Shown here piece by piece: positions 7,945-16,049 of a stretch of DNA of 64,000 nucleotides (its first letter is position 1; every line of letters starts with the position of its first letter). Source of the DNA: Porphyromonadaceae bacterium FC4. GTDB lineage: Bacteria > Bacteroidota > Bacteroidia > Bacteroidales > Porphyromonadaceae. The notes under the pieces were generated by a model that had not been told where the DNA came from, ran no database searches, and worked only from the letters and a program-made list of their open reading frames with translations. The position numbers and the translations under genes are program-made. The stretch lies in the NCBI GenBank assembly GCA_900120395.1, contig LT635553.1:597582-661581 (forward strand). Reading direction: 5' to 3'.

Positions 7945-9045
7945 ATGAGCAAACATGATCACCCGGAAAACAGCGGGCAGTACAAGGGGCTAAAGGTCAA
8001 TGCAGGTGTCCAAGCGGCTCCGATGGTGAACCCTTACTTCCAAAGGGTCAGACGAAAAAAACTCACGGTCGACGACTATGTCTCCGGGATCCTCGATGGG
8101 GACCGGGTGATGCTGTCCCGTGCGGTGACGCTGGTGGAGAGCCGACTGCCGGAGCATCAGGCGATAGCGCAGCAGGTGATCGAGCGGTGCCTGCCTCATG
8201 CCAAGAGGTCGGTGCGCGTGGGTATCACCGGAGTGCCCGGTGCAGGCAAGAGCACATCCATTGATGCTTTTGGCATGCATGTGCTGGAGAAGGGACACAA
8301 ACTGGCGGTACTCGCCATCGACCCCTCCAGCGAACGCTCCAAGGGGTCCATCCTGGGCGACAAGACCCGTATGGCGGATCTCTCCAAGCAGGAGGATGCC
8401 TTCATCCGTCCCAGCCCTTCGGCAGGATCGCTCGGCGGGGTGGCACGCAAGACGCGCGAGACGATCGTCCTCTGCGAGGCGGCGGGCTTTGATACCGTAT
8501 TCGTGGAGACTGTAGGGGTGGGGCAGAGTGAGACGGCGGTACACTCGATGGTGGACTTTTTTCTGCTCATCCAGCTGGCAGGCACCGGTGACGAGCTCCA
8601 GGGGATCAAGCGGGGGATCATGGAGATGTGTGACGGTATCGTGATCAATAAGGCGGATGGGGACAACGTGAAAAAAGCAGAGCTTGCGGCGTCTCACTTC
8701 CGCAACGCTCTGCACCTCTTCCCGCAGTCGGAGAGCGGCTGGACGCCACGGGTGCAGACCTACTCGGGCTTTTATGGGCTCAATATAGATAAGGTGTGGA
8801 AGATGGTGGAGGACTACATCGAGTATGTGAGGAAGACCGGCTACTTTGAGTACAACAGAAACAAGCAGGCGAAGTACTGGATGTATGAGAGCATCAACGA
8901 AGCTCTGAAGAACTCTTTCTATCAAGACGATCGAATCAAGGAGCTTTTGCCCCGGATGGAGCAGGCTGTGCTGGAGGATCGTATCAGCTCCTTTGTCGCC
9001 AGTGGAAAACTGCTGGAGGCGTACTTTCGAGACAAGAACCAATGA
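7945..9045 (+). CDS. meaB: Methylmalonyl-CoA mutase-associated GTPase MeaB
   Basis: G3E-family P-loop GTPase that protects and reloads adenosylcobalamin-dependent methylmalonyl-CoA mutase. Visible motifs: Walker A GVPGAGKST within residues 93-104, a conserved DPSS segment, the switch motif ETVGVGQSE from about residue 188, and guanine-specificity NKAD near 235-238. Its 366 residues are normal with a modest N-terminal extension. It opens a packed operon with its own promoter, and its stop overlaps the next start by four bases (ATGA). The mutase is not in the window, but a PduO-type cobalamin adenosyltransferase at 44.0 kb fits the same cofactor pathway. Confidence 0.95.
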   Translation: MSKHDHPENSGQYKGLKVNAGVQAAPMVNPYFQRVRRKKLTVDDYVSGILDGDRVMLSRAVTLVESRLPEHQAIAQQVIERCLPHAKRSVRVGITGVPGAGKSTSIDAFGMHVLEKGHKLAVLAIDPSSERSKGSILGDKTRMADLSKQEDAFIRPSPSAGSLGGVARKTRETIVLCEAAGFDTVFVETVGVGQSETAVHSMVDFFLLIQLAGTGDELQGIKRGIMEMCDGIVINKADGDNVKKAELAASHFRNALHLFPQSESGWTPRVQTYSGFYGLNIDKVWKMVEDYIEYVRKTGYFEYNRNKQAKYWMYESINEALKNSFYQDDRIKELLPRMEQAVLEDRISSFVASGKLLEAYFRDKNQ

Positions 9046-9386
9046 ATAATCGATCCTTCTACATGATCATCTCCGTACTGTGTCTGATCGACATGGTACT
9101 GCTCATGCGCCCCAATCCGGATGTGACCGCCGTACTGCGTACGATGATCTGCGGTGGCGCACTGTACTATGTGGTGAAGCGCTTTAGGCAGCCGAATATC
9201 ACGATGTTTCTCTTCCTGGCTGTGGCGGTGCTCTACAATCCTATCTTTAGGATCCACATGGATCAGGTATGGTGGTTGGTCAGTGATGTGGTCACTCTGG
9301 CACTCTTCTACTTTTTGGCGAAAGTGACCCCGATCCACGAAACCGGAATAAAGCACTACGCTGAGGATGATGAGGCAGGTAAGTAG
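9042..9386 (+). CDS. Small inner-membrane protein, DUF6804-like
   Basis: 114 residues with four hydrophobic segments (about residues 6-22, 32-46, 52-68 and 80-93), so an integral membrane protein. The motif LYNPIFRIHMDQVWW between the last two segments resembles the small DUF6804 family. Function unknown. It is translationally coupled to meaB (overlapping ATGA) and overlaps the next gene by 20 bases. Confidence 0.75.
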   Translation: MNNRSFYMIISVLCLIDMVLLMRPNPDVTAVLRTMICGGALYYVVKRFRQPNITMFLFLAVAVLYNPIFRIHMDQVWWLVSDVVTLALFYFLAKVTPIHETGIKHYAEDDEAGK

Positions 9387-10011
9387 GCTCTTCCCGCTCT
9401 GGCTGATCTTGCTCTTGGCAGGTTGCTCTACTGAGAAGTTGCCTGACGAGACCGAACTTTTTCACAACCTGCAGGAAGTCCGGAAGCTCGACCTCCTGGA
9501 GATGCGGACGGAGGAGACCATCATCATCTCCGGCAGTCCGTACACCCTGCAGTCAATACGCTCCCTGGATGACGCCATGGGCTATCTGGATGACTTGCTG
9601 CGTACGGGGAACCGTGTGGGAGTCTACTCCTTTGCGAGCTATGTGGGGGCATTCATCGACCTCGGGGCACTGGATGAGCAAGCTGTACGCGTGGATACCA
9701 AGCGCAAGGAGGTGAGCCTGACGCTGCCTGCCGTGCAGGTGGAGCCACTGGGCAGAGGGACCACGCTCACCAAGCTGCACGAACGGGTGACGGGAACACG
9801 CAAAAACATCACCAACGAGGAGCGTACAGCGTTGCAAAACAAAGCGTCCGAACTCCTTCGCCGGCGCATAGCACCGGGGATGCCGCTCTATACCGACCTG
9901 GTGATCCGGGCGCAGGACAAGGCGCGTGCCTACTACACCGGTATGCTCCATGCCCGAGGGTATGAGGTGGTGACGGTTTCTTTTGATCAAGAGCTCTTTA
10001 GGCATGAGTAA
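9367..10011 (+). CDS. DUF4230 lipoprotein
   Basis: 214 residues with a lipoprotein signal (hydrophobic run ending LLLAGC, Cys about 20). The rest resembles DUF4230: YSFASYVGAFIDLGAL followed by short beta strands (VRVDTKRKEVSLTLPAVQ) and a C-terminal helical region with KARAYYTGMLHARGYEVVTV. DUF4230 proteins are envelope proteins of unknown function. It is followed by a second DUF4230-like protein that overlaps its end, so the two probably arose by duplication and may work as a pair. Confidence 0.75.
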   Translation: MMRQVSRLFPLWLILLLAGCSTEKLPDETELFHNLQEVRKLDLLEMRTEETIIISGSPYTLQSIRSLDDAMGYLDDLLRTGNRVGVYSFASYVGAFIDLGALDEQAVRVDTKRKEVSLTLPAVQVEPLGRGTTLTKLHERVTGTRKNITNEERTALQNKASELLRRRIAPGMPLYTDLVIRAQDKARAYYTGMLHARGYEVVTVSFDQELFRHE

Positions 10012-10696
10012 GCGCATTGTCAAGTGGTCCGTGATCGTGGTTGCGGTCCTGGGCTTGATCCTATTTCTCCTGACCTACTTGGGTAAGAAGAAAGAGGCAC
10101 GCACAGCATACGAGGTGTATCCGTCGCTGGTGACAGATATCCGGGAGCTGCTCCGAGTGACCACGCTCGAAGGGGATCGTATGGTCCCCGTGACCTTGGA
10201 GGAAGACGGGGTGGGGGCATTTGCCCTGGGAAACTATAAGGTGCGGATCTCCTACGACGTAGAGCGACTCGAGACCTATCAGATGGGCGATACGCTCTTG
10301 GTGCGGTTGCCGGAGGAGGATGTGGCGATTTTTGAGAACGACCAAGTCGGTTTTCGAGTCTTTGATGTCTGGGGCACATCGTTTTGGACCCGACTGAGCG
10401 GGGTCAAGCTCTCGATCGAGCAAGAAAACCGTATGCGCAAGATGGCTACCGAGCAATTGCGAAAAGAGCTGTACAGCGACGGCTCCATCAAAAAAGCCAG
10501 AAGCCAGGCCATAGAGGCGGTCAGCGATATGCTCAGTATCCTACCGGGTACGGTCATCGTCCTTGAGCCGGCAGAGAAGATGCGCCCTCATCCCCATCCG
10601 GCGATCAGAGGACCTCTGTCCGAAATTCCCGAGAAAGTGGCCCCCATTCCCTACACTAAATCCAGAATAAAGAAATATATACGATGCAACGAATAA
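10004..10696 (+). CDS. DUF4230-like membrane-anchored protein
   Basis: 230 residues from the ATG at 10004, which overlaps the end of the previous gene. An earlier in-frame start at 9983 would only add residues before the basic n-region MSKRIVK. One membrane segment at about residues 7-23, then an exported domain with the same strand order as its neighbour (YKVRISYDVERL, LLVRLPEEDV). A proline- and histidine-rich C-terminus ends 13 bases into the next gene. Function unknown; the pairing with the preceding lipoprotein is the main clue. Confidence 0.75.
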   Translation: MSKRIVKWSVIVVAVLGLILFLLTYLGKKKEARTAYEVYPSLVTDIRELLRVTTLEGDRMVPVTLEEDGVGAFALGNYKVRISYDVERLETYQMGDTLLVRLPEEDVAIFENDQVGFRVFDVWGTSFWTRLSGVKLSIEQENRMRKMATEQLRKELYSDGSIKKARSQAIEAVSDMLSILPGTVIVLEPAEKMRPHPHPAIRGPLSEIPEKVAPIPYTKSRIKKYIRCNE

Positions 10697-11712
10697 AAGT
10701 AACTCTATCTCTGCTCCTGCTCCTCAGCCTGACGGCATTTTCGTGCGAGAGCAAGCAAGAGCAAAAGAAGGACAACGAACAGACGGCGGGCACACAAACC
10801 GTAGCGGTGGAGAGCCCCTTTAGTAGCGAGAATGCGTACGAACACCTCCAAAAGCAGGTCGACTTTGGTCCGCGTGTCCCCAATACCGACTCGCATGCGG
10901 CGTGCCTGCAGTACCTGTACGAGACACTTGCAGCCACGGAACTAGAGGTGCAGCGGCAACCGATGGAGCTCACGGCGTACGATGGGACGGTGCTCCGAGC
11001 CACCAACCTCATTGCGAGCTACAAGCTGGAGCGGACCTCCCGAGTCATGCTCTTTGCCCACTGGGATACCCGCCCTATGGCTGACCACGATAGCGACCCG
11101 GCACTGAGGGATAAGCCGATCGATGGGGCAGATGATGGTGCAAGCGGTACGGCTGTCCTCCTGGAGCTGGCACGGATCATAGCCGGAGCAGACCTGAAGA
11201 ACATCGGTGTCGATATCCTACTCTTTGATGCCGAGGACTATGGCGTGCCCGAGGGCGTGGCGTATAATGGACGTACAGAGACCACCTGGGCACTGGGTAC
11301 CCAGTACTGGACCAAACAGACGCATGTGGAGGACTACAAGGCAGACTTTGGTATCCTGCTGGATATGGTGGGAGCTAAGGAGGCAACCTTTTACCGGGAG
11401 TACTTTTCGGTCAATGCCGCCAGCCGGTATGTAAATAAGATATGGGCTACAGCGCGCAGCATGGGGCACTCCAAGTACTTCATCAATGAGATGGGCGGAG
11501 CCATCACAGATGACCACTACTTTGTGATCGAGAACCTCCGCATCCCCTGCGTCAACATAGTCAACTACAACCCATCGCGCACCAAAGGATTTGGGGACTA
11601 CTGGCATACCCACCAAGACAACATGGATAACATCAGCAAGGAGACCCTCCAAGCTGTGGGCGAGACGGTCTGGAAGGTACTCCTGGACTACGATGCCGAG
11701 CAGGGAAAGTAG
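10684..11712 (+). CDS. Glutaminyl-peptide cyclotransferase, M28 family lipoprotein
   Basis: Zinc enzyme that cyclises N-terminal glutamine to pyroglutamate on exported proteins. Signal peptide with lipobox-like TAFSC (Cys about 21), so periplasmic and lipid-anchored. M28-fold zinc and catalytic residues are visible: HWDTRP near 126, D150 in ADDGASG, E184 in DAEDYG and H308 in YWHTHQD. The insertion of YNGRTETTWALGTQYW and the overall 342-residue length match the bacterial type II glutaminyl cyclases known from oral Porphyromonas and Prevotella, where many periplasmic proteins start with Gln after signal cleavage. It lies mid-operon, overlapping the preceding gene. An aminopeptidase of the same fold is the alternative but less likely. 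Confidence 0.88.
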   Translation: MQRIKVTLSLLLLLSLTAFSCESKQEQKKDNEQTAGTQTVAVESPFSSENAYEHLQKQVDFGPRVPNTDSHAACLQYLYETLAATELEVQRQPMELTAYDGTVLRATNLIASYKLERTSRVMLFAHWDTRPMADHDSDPALRDKPIDGADDGASGTAVLLELARIIAGADLKNIGVDILLFDAEDYGVPEGVAYNGRTETTWALGTQYWTKQTHVEDYKADFGILLDMVGAKEATFYREYFSVNAASRYVNKIWATARSMGHSKYFINEMGGAITDDHYFVIENLRIPCVNIVNYNPSRTKGFGDYWHTHQDNMDNISKETLQAVGETVWKVLLDYDAEQGK

Positions 11713-11758
11713 GAGCAACACCTACCAAGATAAGGATAACCCTAAGACGATAAGATAT

Positions 11759-12187
11759 ATGAAGACAATCAATGAACGCCAGGACGAACTCATCGAGGAG
11801 TTTTCTTTCCTCGACGACTGGATGGACCGCTATGCCCTGATCATCGAGATGGGTAATGAGCTGGAACCGCTGCCGGAGAACGATAAGGTTCCCAATCATA
11901 CCATCGAGGGGTGTCAGAGTCATGTATGGATCACCGGCTATGCTCATCCGGATGGTACTCTGTGGCTCAAGGCGGACTCCGATGCGGTGATTGTGAAAGG
12001 GATCATTGCGATGCTTCTGAGGGTCCTCTCCGGTCAAAAACCTGAAGACATAGTCTCTGCCGACCTCTACTTCATTGACCGACTGGGACTAAAGGAGCAT
12101 CTTTCGCCCACGCGGTCCAATGGATTGCTCGCCATGGTGCGCCACATCAAGATCCTGGCACAGGCTATGATCACGGTTCGTAAGTAG
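11759..12187 (+). CDS. sufE: SufE-like Fe-S cluster assembly sulfur acceptor
   Basis: 142-residue cytoplasmic protein that accepts sulfur from the cysteine desulfurase SufS. The conserved persulfide Cys is C52 in IEGCQSHVWI; EEFSFLDDWMDRYALIIEMG at the N-terminus and SPTRSNGLLAMV near the C-terminus are standard SufE signatures. The ATG at 11759 is chosen because the longer frame from 11591 overlaps glutaminyl cyclase heavily and adds non-family residues. It sits 46 bases after the preceding gene and 7 bases before pdxB in the same operon. The other suf genes are not nearby. Confidence 0.93.
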   Translation: MKTINERQDELIEEFSFLDDWMDRYALIIEMGNELEPLPENDKVPNHTIEGCQSHVWITGYAHPDGTLWLKADSDAVIVKGIIAMLLRVLSGQKPEDIVSADLYFIDRLGLKEHLSPTRSNGLLAMVRHIKILAQAMITVRK

Positions 12188-12194
12188 AAATGCT

Positions 12195-13313
12195 ATGATC
12201 AAAATTCTAGCAGAGCACTCCATACCCTACCTTCGGGGAGTGCTGGAAGAACTTGGTGAGGTTACCTACCTACCCACCGAGGCGTTCACGCCGGATACCG
12301 TACGGGATGCTGACTGGCTGATCGTCCGCAGTATCACCAAGTGTACGCCGCAGCTGCTGGAGGGATCAAGTGTCCGCCTGATAACCTCTGCCACCATCGG
12401 GTACGACCATATTGACACCGACTATTGCGACCAGAACGGTATCGCATGGTACAATGCTCCCGGGTGCAATGCGGGCGGTGTCGGTCAGTACTTTGGCGGT
12501 GTACTCTCTTATCTGGCGGTGAATCATCTCTTTGATCCGCGAGGCAAGACCATCGGTATCGTGGGGGTCGGACATACGGGCAGGTACGTCGCTAGATACG
12601 CCGAGGCTATGGGCATGCGACTCTTGCTCAACGACCCTCCTCGAGCTGAACAAGAGGGAGACGGGGCATTCGTCGACTACTCGACCGTCCTAAAAGAGTC
12701 CGACTTAATCTCCTACCATGTGCCCTTGACCCGAAAAGGCCCGCATGCTACCTATCATCTCTTCAATAGTGAGGTGGCTCGGATGGTTAGGAGACGGCCC
12801 ATCGTGGCCAACTTTTGCAGGGGAGCGGTCACCGATACCACAGCTCTGATCGAGGCAAAGGAGCAGGCAGCTCTGTCTGCTCTCCTGATAGACTGTTGGG
12901 AAAATGAGCCCCACATATCTACCCGACTACTTGATACGACCCTACTGGCTACGCCACACATTGCCGGCTTTTCTGCCGATGGAAAGTCCAATGCGGCTAA
13001 AGCTTGTGTGCAGCGCGGTCTGGAGTTTTTCGGTCTGAGGAGCTCGCATATCGAAGAGATTGCTCCGGCTCCGCCTAAGGATCCGATCATCGACCTAGCT
13101 GAGTTCCCGGATGATGGTTTGCGACTCTTCAGAGCGATCCTTCGTACCTACAACCCCTATCCCGTAGATCAGCAGTTGAGGAAGGAGTACGGCGACTTCG
13201 AAAAGCTCCGTCGAAACTACGATTATCCGCGTGAGCCACATGCGTATACTGTGGTTCATGCGAGTGATGACGAGGCAAAGATACTAAGCCGGGTAGGCTT
13301 TAACATCGGATAA
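12195..13313 (+). CDS. pdxB: 4-phosphoerythronate dehydrogenase PdxB
   Basis: NAD-dependent D-2-hydroxyacid dehydrogenase of the DXP-dependent pyridoxal phosphate pathway; oxidises 4-phospho-D-erythronate. N-terminal WLIVRSITKC and ITSATIGYDHID match PdxB. The Rossmann loop GIVGVGHTGR starts near residue 121, the substrate/catalytic Arg is within ANFCRGAV, and the catalytic His lies in TPHIAGFSADGK. The 372-residue length includes the PdxB-specific C-terminal dimerisation domain. PdxJ, a later enzyme of the same pathway, is at 40.6-41.4 kb. Confidence 0.95.
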   Translation: MIKILAEHSIPYLRGVLEELGEVTYLPTEAFTPDTVRDADWLIVRSITKCTPQLLEGSSVRLITSATIGYDHIDTDYCDQNGIAWYNAPGCNAGGVGQYFGGVLSYLAVNHLFDPRGKTIGIVGVGHTGRYVARYAEAMGMRLLLNDPPRAEQEGDGAFVDYSTVLKESDLISYHVPLTRKGPHATYHLFNSEVARMVRRRPIVANFCRGAVTDTTALIEAKEQAALSALLIDCWENEPHISTRLLDTTLLATPHIAGFSADGKSNAAKACVQRGLEFFGLRSSHIEEIAPAPPKDPIIDLAEFPDDGLRLFRAILRTYNPYPVDQQLRKEYGDFEKLRRNYDYPREPHAYTVVHASDDEAKILSRVGFNIG

Positions 13314-13316
13314 CCT

Positions 13317-13934
13317 ATGGAATACACTCTTATAGCCATTGCTCATTCCCCACAGCAAGAGCTCCAGCTGGAGGTCATGCAGCAGGACAATGAGCTCTAC
13401 TTTCGTCTCCTCTACGAGGGAACGATGCTGCTCGACTACTCGCGGCTTGCCCTGGATCCGGTCGACAAAGCGTCCGATGCACTGACGCTGCTGTGGACGG
13501 ATATGCGTGCCATGCCCACCGATGGGTTGGAGCTGATGACCGCCTTTTCTTGGGGGGACGAACGGCTCCTGCTGCGGTTTTTGCTCACTGATGAGAGCCT
13601 GGCCTTTCGGTATGAGCTGGAGGGAAAGACGCATACCTCTATCCTAGGCGAGCGTACCTGCTTCCACTTTGGCCCCGATGCCAACCTCCTTGTTGCTCCG
13701 GGTGACGATGGGGTAATTGATGCACGCGGGCTGACGCTTCCGGTCCTGCTTGAGATGGACAATGGTCTGTACATCAGCGTGCGCCGTACACCGTCGCTAT
13801 CGCTTCCGGAGCCCTCTTTGCGCCTTGAGAGTGGACAGCTCCTAGAGGTCTTTTATCCTGAAAAACAAGCAGTAGAGACCGGCGACTACCAGATGATCAC
13901 CCCGTGGTGGATACTTGCCATCACTGAGCCCTGA
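13317..13934 (+). CDS. Stand-alone GH97 N-terminal-domain-like protein
   Basis: 205 residues without signal peptide or membrane segment. The order of motifs resembles the beta-sandwich N-terminal domain of GH97 alpha-glucosidases: SPQQELQLEV, a YEGTMLLDYSRLAL strand, LLLRFLLTDESLAFRYEL, and a TPWWILAI end like the TPWR segment where the barrel begins in GH97. The catalytic (beta/alpha)8 barrel is absent and the reading frame ends cleanly, with the next gene beginning 11 bases later, so this is not an obvious frameshift. Function unknown; it could be a carbohydrate-binding relic or a new small family. Confidence 0.55.
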   Translation: MEYTLIAIAHSPQQELQLEVMQQDNELYFRLLYEGTMLLDYSRLALDPVDKASDALTLLWTDMRAMPTDGLELMTAFSWGDERLLLRFLLTDESLAFRYELEGKTHTSILGERTCFHFGPDANLLVAPGDDGVIDARGLTLPVLLEMDNGLYISVRRTPSLSLPEPSLRLESGQLLEVFYPEKQAVETGDYQMITPWWILAITEP

Positions 13935-13945
13935 GCAGAGAGACG

Positions 13946-15178
13946 GTGAATGTCCTGATCCTATCAACCTTTGCATCAGGAGGCGGAGCAGCAAATGCCG
14001 CCTCCAGGCAGCTCGTCGCTCTCCAAAGGATGGGCGTCTCTGCTCGGATGCTTGTAGCAAGTCCGGAGGTGCCGGTGGAGAATGGACAAGTCCGATCGGT
14101 GGGGGGAGTCAAATGGCAACTTTTGAGGTACGTAGAGAAGCTGGGTACGTTCATTCGAGTCAGAGACCGTTCCCTCCTTTTTCGTTTTTCGGACGCTACG
14201 ACAGGCTTGGGTATCGCCCATCATCCTTGGGTGCAGTGGGCGGATGTCATCCATATCCACTGGGTGCAGCAGAGCTTCCTCTCCTTTTCCGGGCTTCACG
14301 ATCTGCTGCAGCTCCGAGACAAGCAGTTCTTTTGGTCGCTTCATGACCTCTGGCCACTCACCGGAGGGTGTCACTCCCCCTATGTGATCCGAGGGAGCGA
14401 GACGGAGCTATGCGACCGTTTCCTCCACGGATGTGGCTGCTGTCCCCTGCTCGGCTCGCACCGGTCAGACGACCATGCAGCACGGCATTTTGCTCGAAAG
14501 AGCGGGCTCCCACTCGAGCGGGTTCACTTCTTAGGTGTGAGCCATTCGTTGGTCGGACAGGCTCAAGCGTCGCCACTGGTCTCTCAAGTTTCTTATCTGC
14601 CTAACTTCTACGACCCGGAGCTCTTTTACCCGGGTGAGGAGGTAGCAGAGAAAAGTGTTCGTCTGCTCTTTGTGGCAGCGCGGTTGGATGACCCGGTCAA
14701 GGGACTGGATCTGCTCCGACAAGTATTGGAGGAGTGCTGTCACCTGTCAGAGGCTTTTCGACATCGGGCTAAGCTTACCTGCATCGGTACCCTCAAGGAT
14801 CCCGATAGCCTGAGACATTGGCCGGTCGATGTTGAGCACCACGACTCCATAGGTCAGGAGTCGCTCATTGACTACTACCGTTCGGCGGACCTGACCCTCT
14901 CCACATCGCGACACGAGACCTTTGGGCTCACACTCCTAGAGTCCTTGGCGTGCGGCACTCCGGTCTGTGCCTTTGCAGTAGGAGGAATTCCCGATATTGT
15001 CCGCGATGGTCAAAACGGCAGCCTGGTCAAGCCATACGATACCTCGGAGATGGCACGGCGGCTCGTTGAGTTCTTCGACCAACGGCGGACGTACACGACA
15101 GCAGAGCTGGTGCAGAGTGTGGCTCCTTTTGCAGAGCCGACTGTACTTCGTCGGCTGGTGGAGCTCTACGGACTCTGA
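13946..15178 (+). CDS. Glycosyltransferase family 4 (WcaC-like)
   Basis: 410-residue GT-B retaining glycosyltransferase; transfers a sugar from a nucleotide donor during envelope polysaccharide synthesis. N-terminal domain begins NVLILSTFASGGGAANAA; HIHWVQQSFLSF and WSLHDLWPLTGGCHSPY are typical of the WcaC-like colanic/capsule branch, with a Cys-rich insertion (CDRFLHGCGCCPL). The donor-binding E-x7-E motif is E324/E332 in ETFGLTLLESLACGTPV. It starts with GTG; there is no upstream ATG in frame. Last gene of the operon beginning at meaB, just before a strong terminator. Confidence 0.88.
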   Translation: MNVLILSTFASGGGAANAASRQLVALQRMGVSARMLVASPEVPVENGQVRSVGGVKWQLLRYVEKLGTFIRVRDRSLLFRFSDATTGLGIAHHPWVQWADVIHIHWVQQSFLSFSGLHDLLQLRDKQFFWSLHDLWPLTGGCHSPYVIRGSETELCDRFLHGCGCCPLLGSHRSDDHAARHFARKSGLPLERVHFLGVSHSLVGQAQASPLVSQVSYLPNFYDPELFYPGEEVAEKSVRLLFVAARLDDPVKGLDLLRQVLEECCHLSEAFRHRAKLTCIGTLKDPDSLRHWPVDVEHHDSIGQESLIDYYRSADLTLSTSRHETFGLTLLESLACGTPVCAFAVGGIPDIVRDGQNGSLVKPYDTSEMARRLVEFFDQRRTYTTAELVQSVAPFAEPTVLRRLVELYGL

Positions 15179-15182
15179 GCAA

Positions 15183-15227
15183 AAAACACCCTCTCGACTC
15201 TAGGGACAGAAGTCGAGAGGGTGTTTT
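15183..15227. terminator. Bidirectional terminator of the meaB operon
   Basis: Perfect 17-base arms at 15183-15199 and 15211-15227 with an 11-base loop. A-rich before and T-rich after, so it serves the plus-strand operon and the converging lipoprotein gene at 15275. Confidence 0.92.
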
Positions 15228-15274
15228 GTTTGGACTAAGGATCGGCTATGCCTGTTACCTTGTAGGTATGTCGA

Positions 15275-16036
15275 TCAATTGTAGCTGTATGAGCGTTCCG
15301 AGATAGTGTGGCGAGGATTTCGCGAAGACTTCTCCATATGTCGGATGACCCGTCTGGTCCAGTTGCCCTTTTGGTCATAGTTGTACAGGTAGGAGCGCGT
15401 GGCTATGGTATCGGTTGCGTTGGTCTCCACCTCCTGTGATGGATCGCCCATCTTGTTGAGCACATAGGTCTTGGAAGAGGTAATGGCTCCATCTCTCTTG
15501 TGCGTGACGGATGTGACGTTGCCTCGCACATCGCGCTCCCACAGGGTCTCTTCGAGCACCTGTCCGTTGGGATCCAGTACCGTAGACTGGAGTGGGAGAG
15601 CCTTCTTATTGATTTTTAGCTGTACCGTCTTAGTGAGTGTCCCGTCATTGTCTCGGTAGACTTGCTGCATCGTGCCGGCATTGAGGTCTCGGGTGGTGGT
15701 TACCGTCCCCTCCGGAGTTGTCATGACGGTTTGCTTGGAGCTGTTTTTGTAGTCTTGTCGGACTTCCTCAGTGGCATTCCCGGTTGCATCCAAGTGTTTT
15801 TCGGAGATGATCATTCCCTCGGTATTAAAGGTGTACTCCACAGAGCCCTGTAGCTCTCCGAACTTGAAGTTGTCGTCCTTATCTTTGCTGGCGGAGTAGT
15901 CTTTTTGGTTCATCTGCACCACATTACCGTGGAGGTTCATGAGTGCGGTGTCTCGTGTCGCATGAGATATGCTCTTTTCGCACCCGGTAAAGAGTACTAA
16001 AAATAGAGCTAGCGATGCTGGTAGAAATTTATTCAT
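15275..16036 (-). CDS. Secreted lipoprotein with YD/RHS-like strand repeats
   Basis: 253 residues; signal peptide with lipobox FTGC (Cys 19). The body has repeating short strands of the type seen in Bacteroidetes YD-repeat-like lipoproteins (VEYTFNTEGMIISEK, TVLDPNGQVLEETLWERD, KTYVLNKMGDPSQEV, YLYNYDQKGNWTRRV), each following a 'value, Gly/Asn turn, value' pattern. This suggests a small antiparallel beta protein on the outer membrane. No enzymatic motif. It is 13 bases downstream of the glycogen synthase gene and probably co-transcribed with it. Function unknown. Confidence 0.75.
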   Translation of the reverse strand: MNKFLPASLALFLVLFTGCEKSISHATRDTALMNLHGNVVQMNQKDYSASKDKDDNFKFGELQGSVEYTFNTEGMIISEKHLDATGNATEEVRQDYKNSSKQTVMTTPEGTVTTTRDLNAGTMQQVYRDNDGTLTKTVQLKINKKALPLQSTVLDPNGQVLEETLWERDVRGNVTSVTHKRDGAITSSKTYVLNKMGDPSQEVETNATDTIATRSYLYNYDQKGNWTRRVIRHMEKSSRNPRHTISERSYSYN

Positions 16037-16049
16037 GTGCGTATATCGA

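Noticed and set aside
7990..9042. 350-codon minus-strand frame over meaB
   Set aside because: Exact shadow of a well-conserved GTPase; no recognisable motif.
11591..11758. Longer SufE starting inside the glutaminyl cyclase gene
   Set aside because: Would overlap the upstream coding sequence by over 100 bases and has no family support; the ATG at 11759 gives the usual SufE N-terminus.
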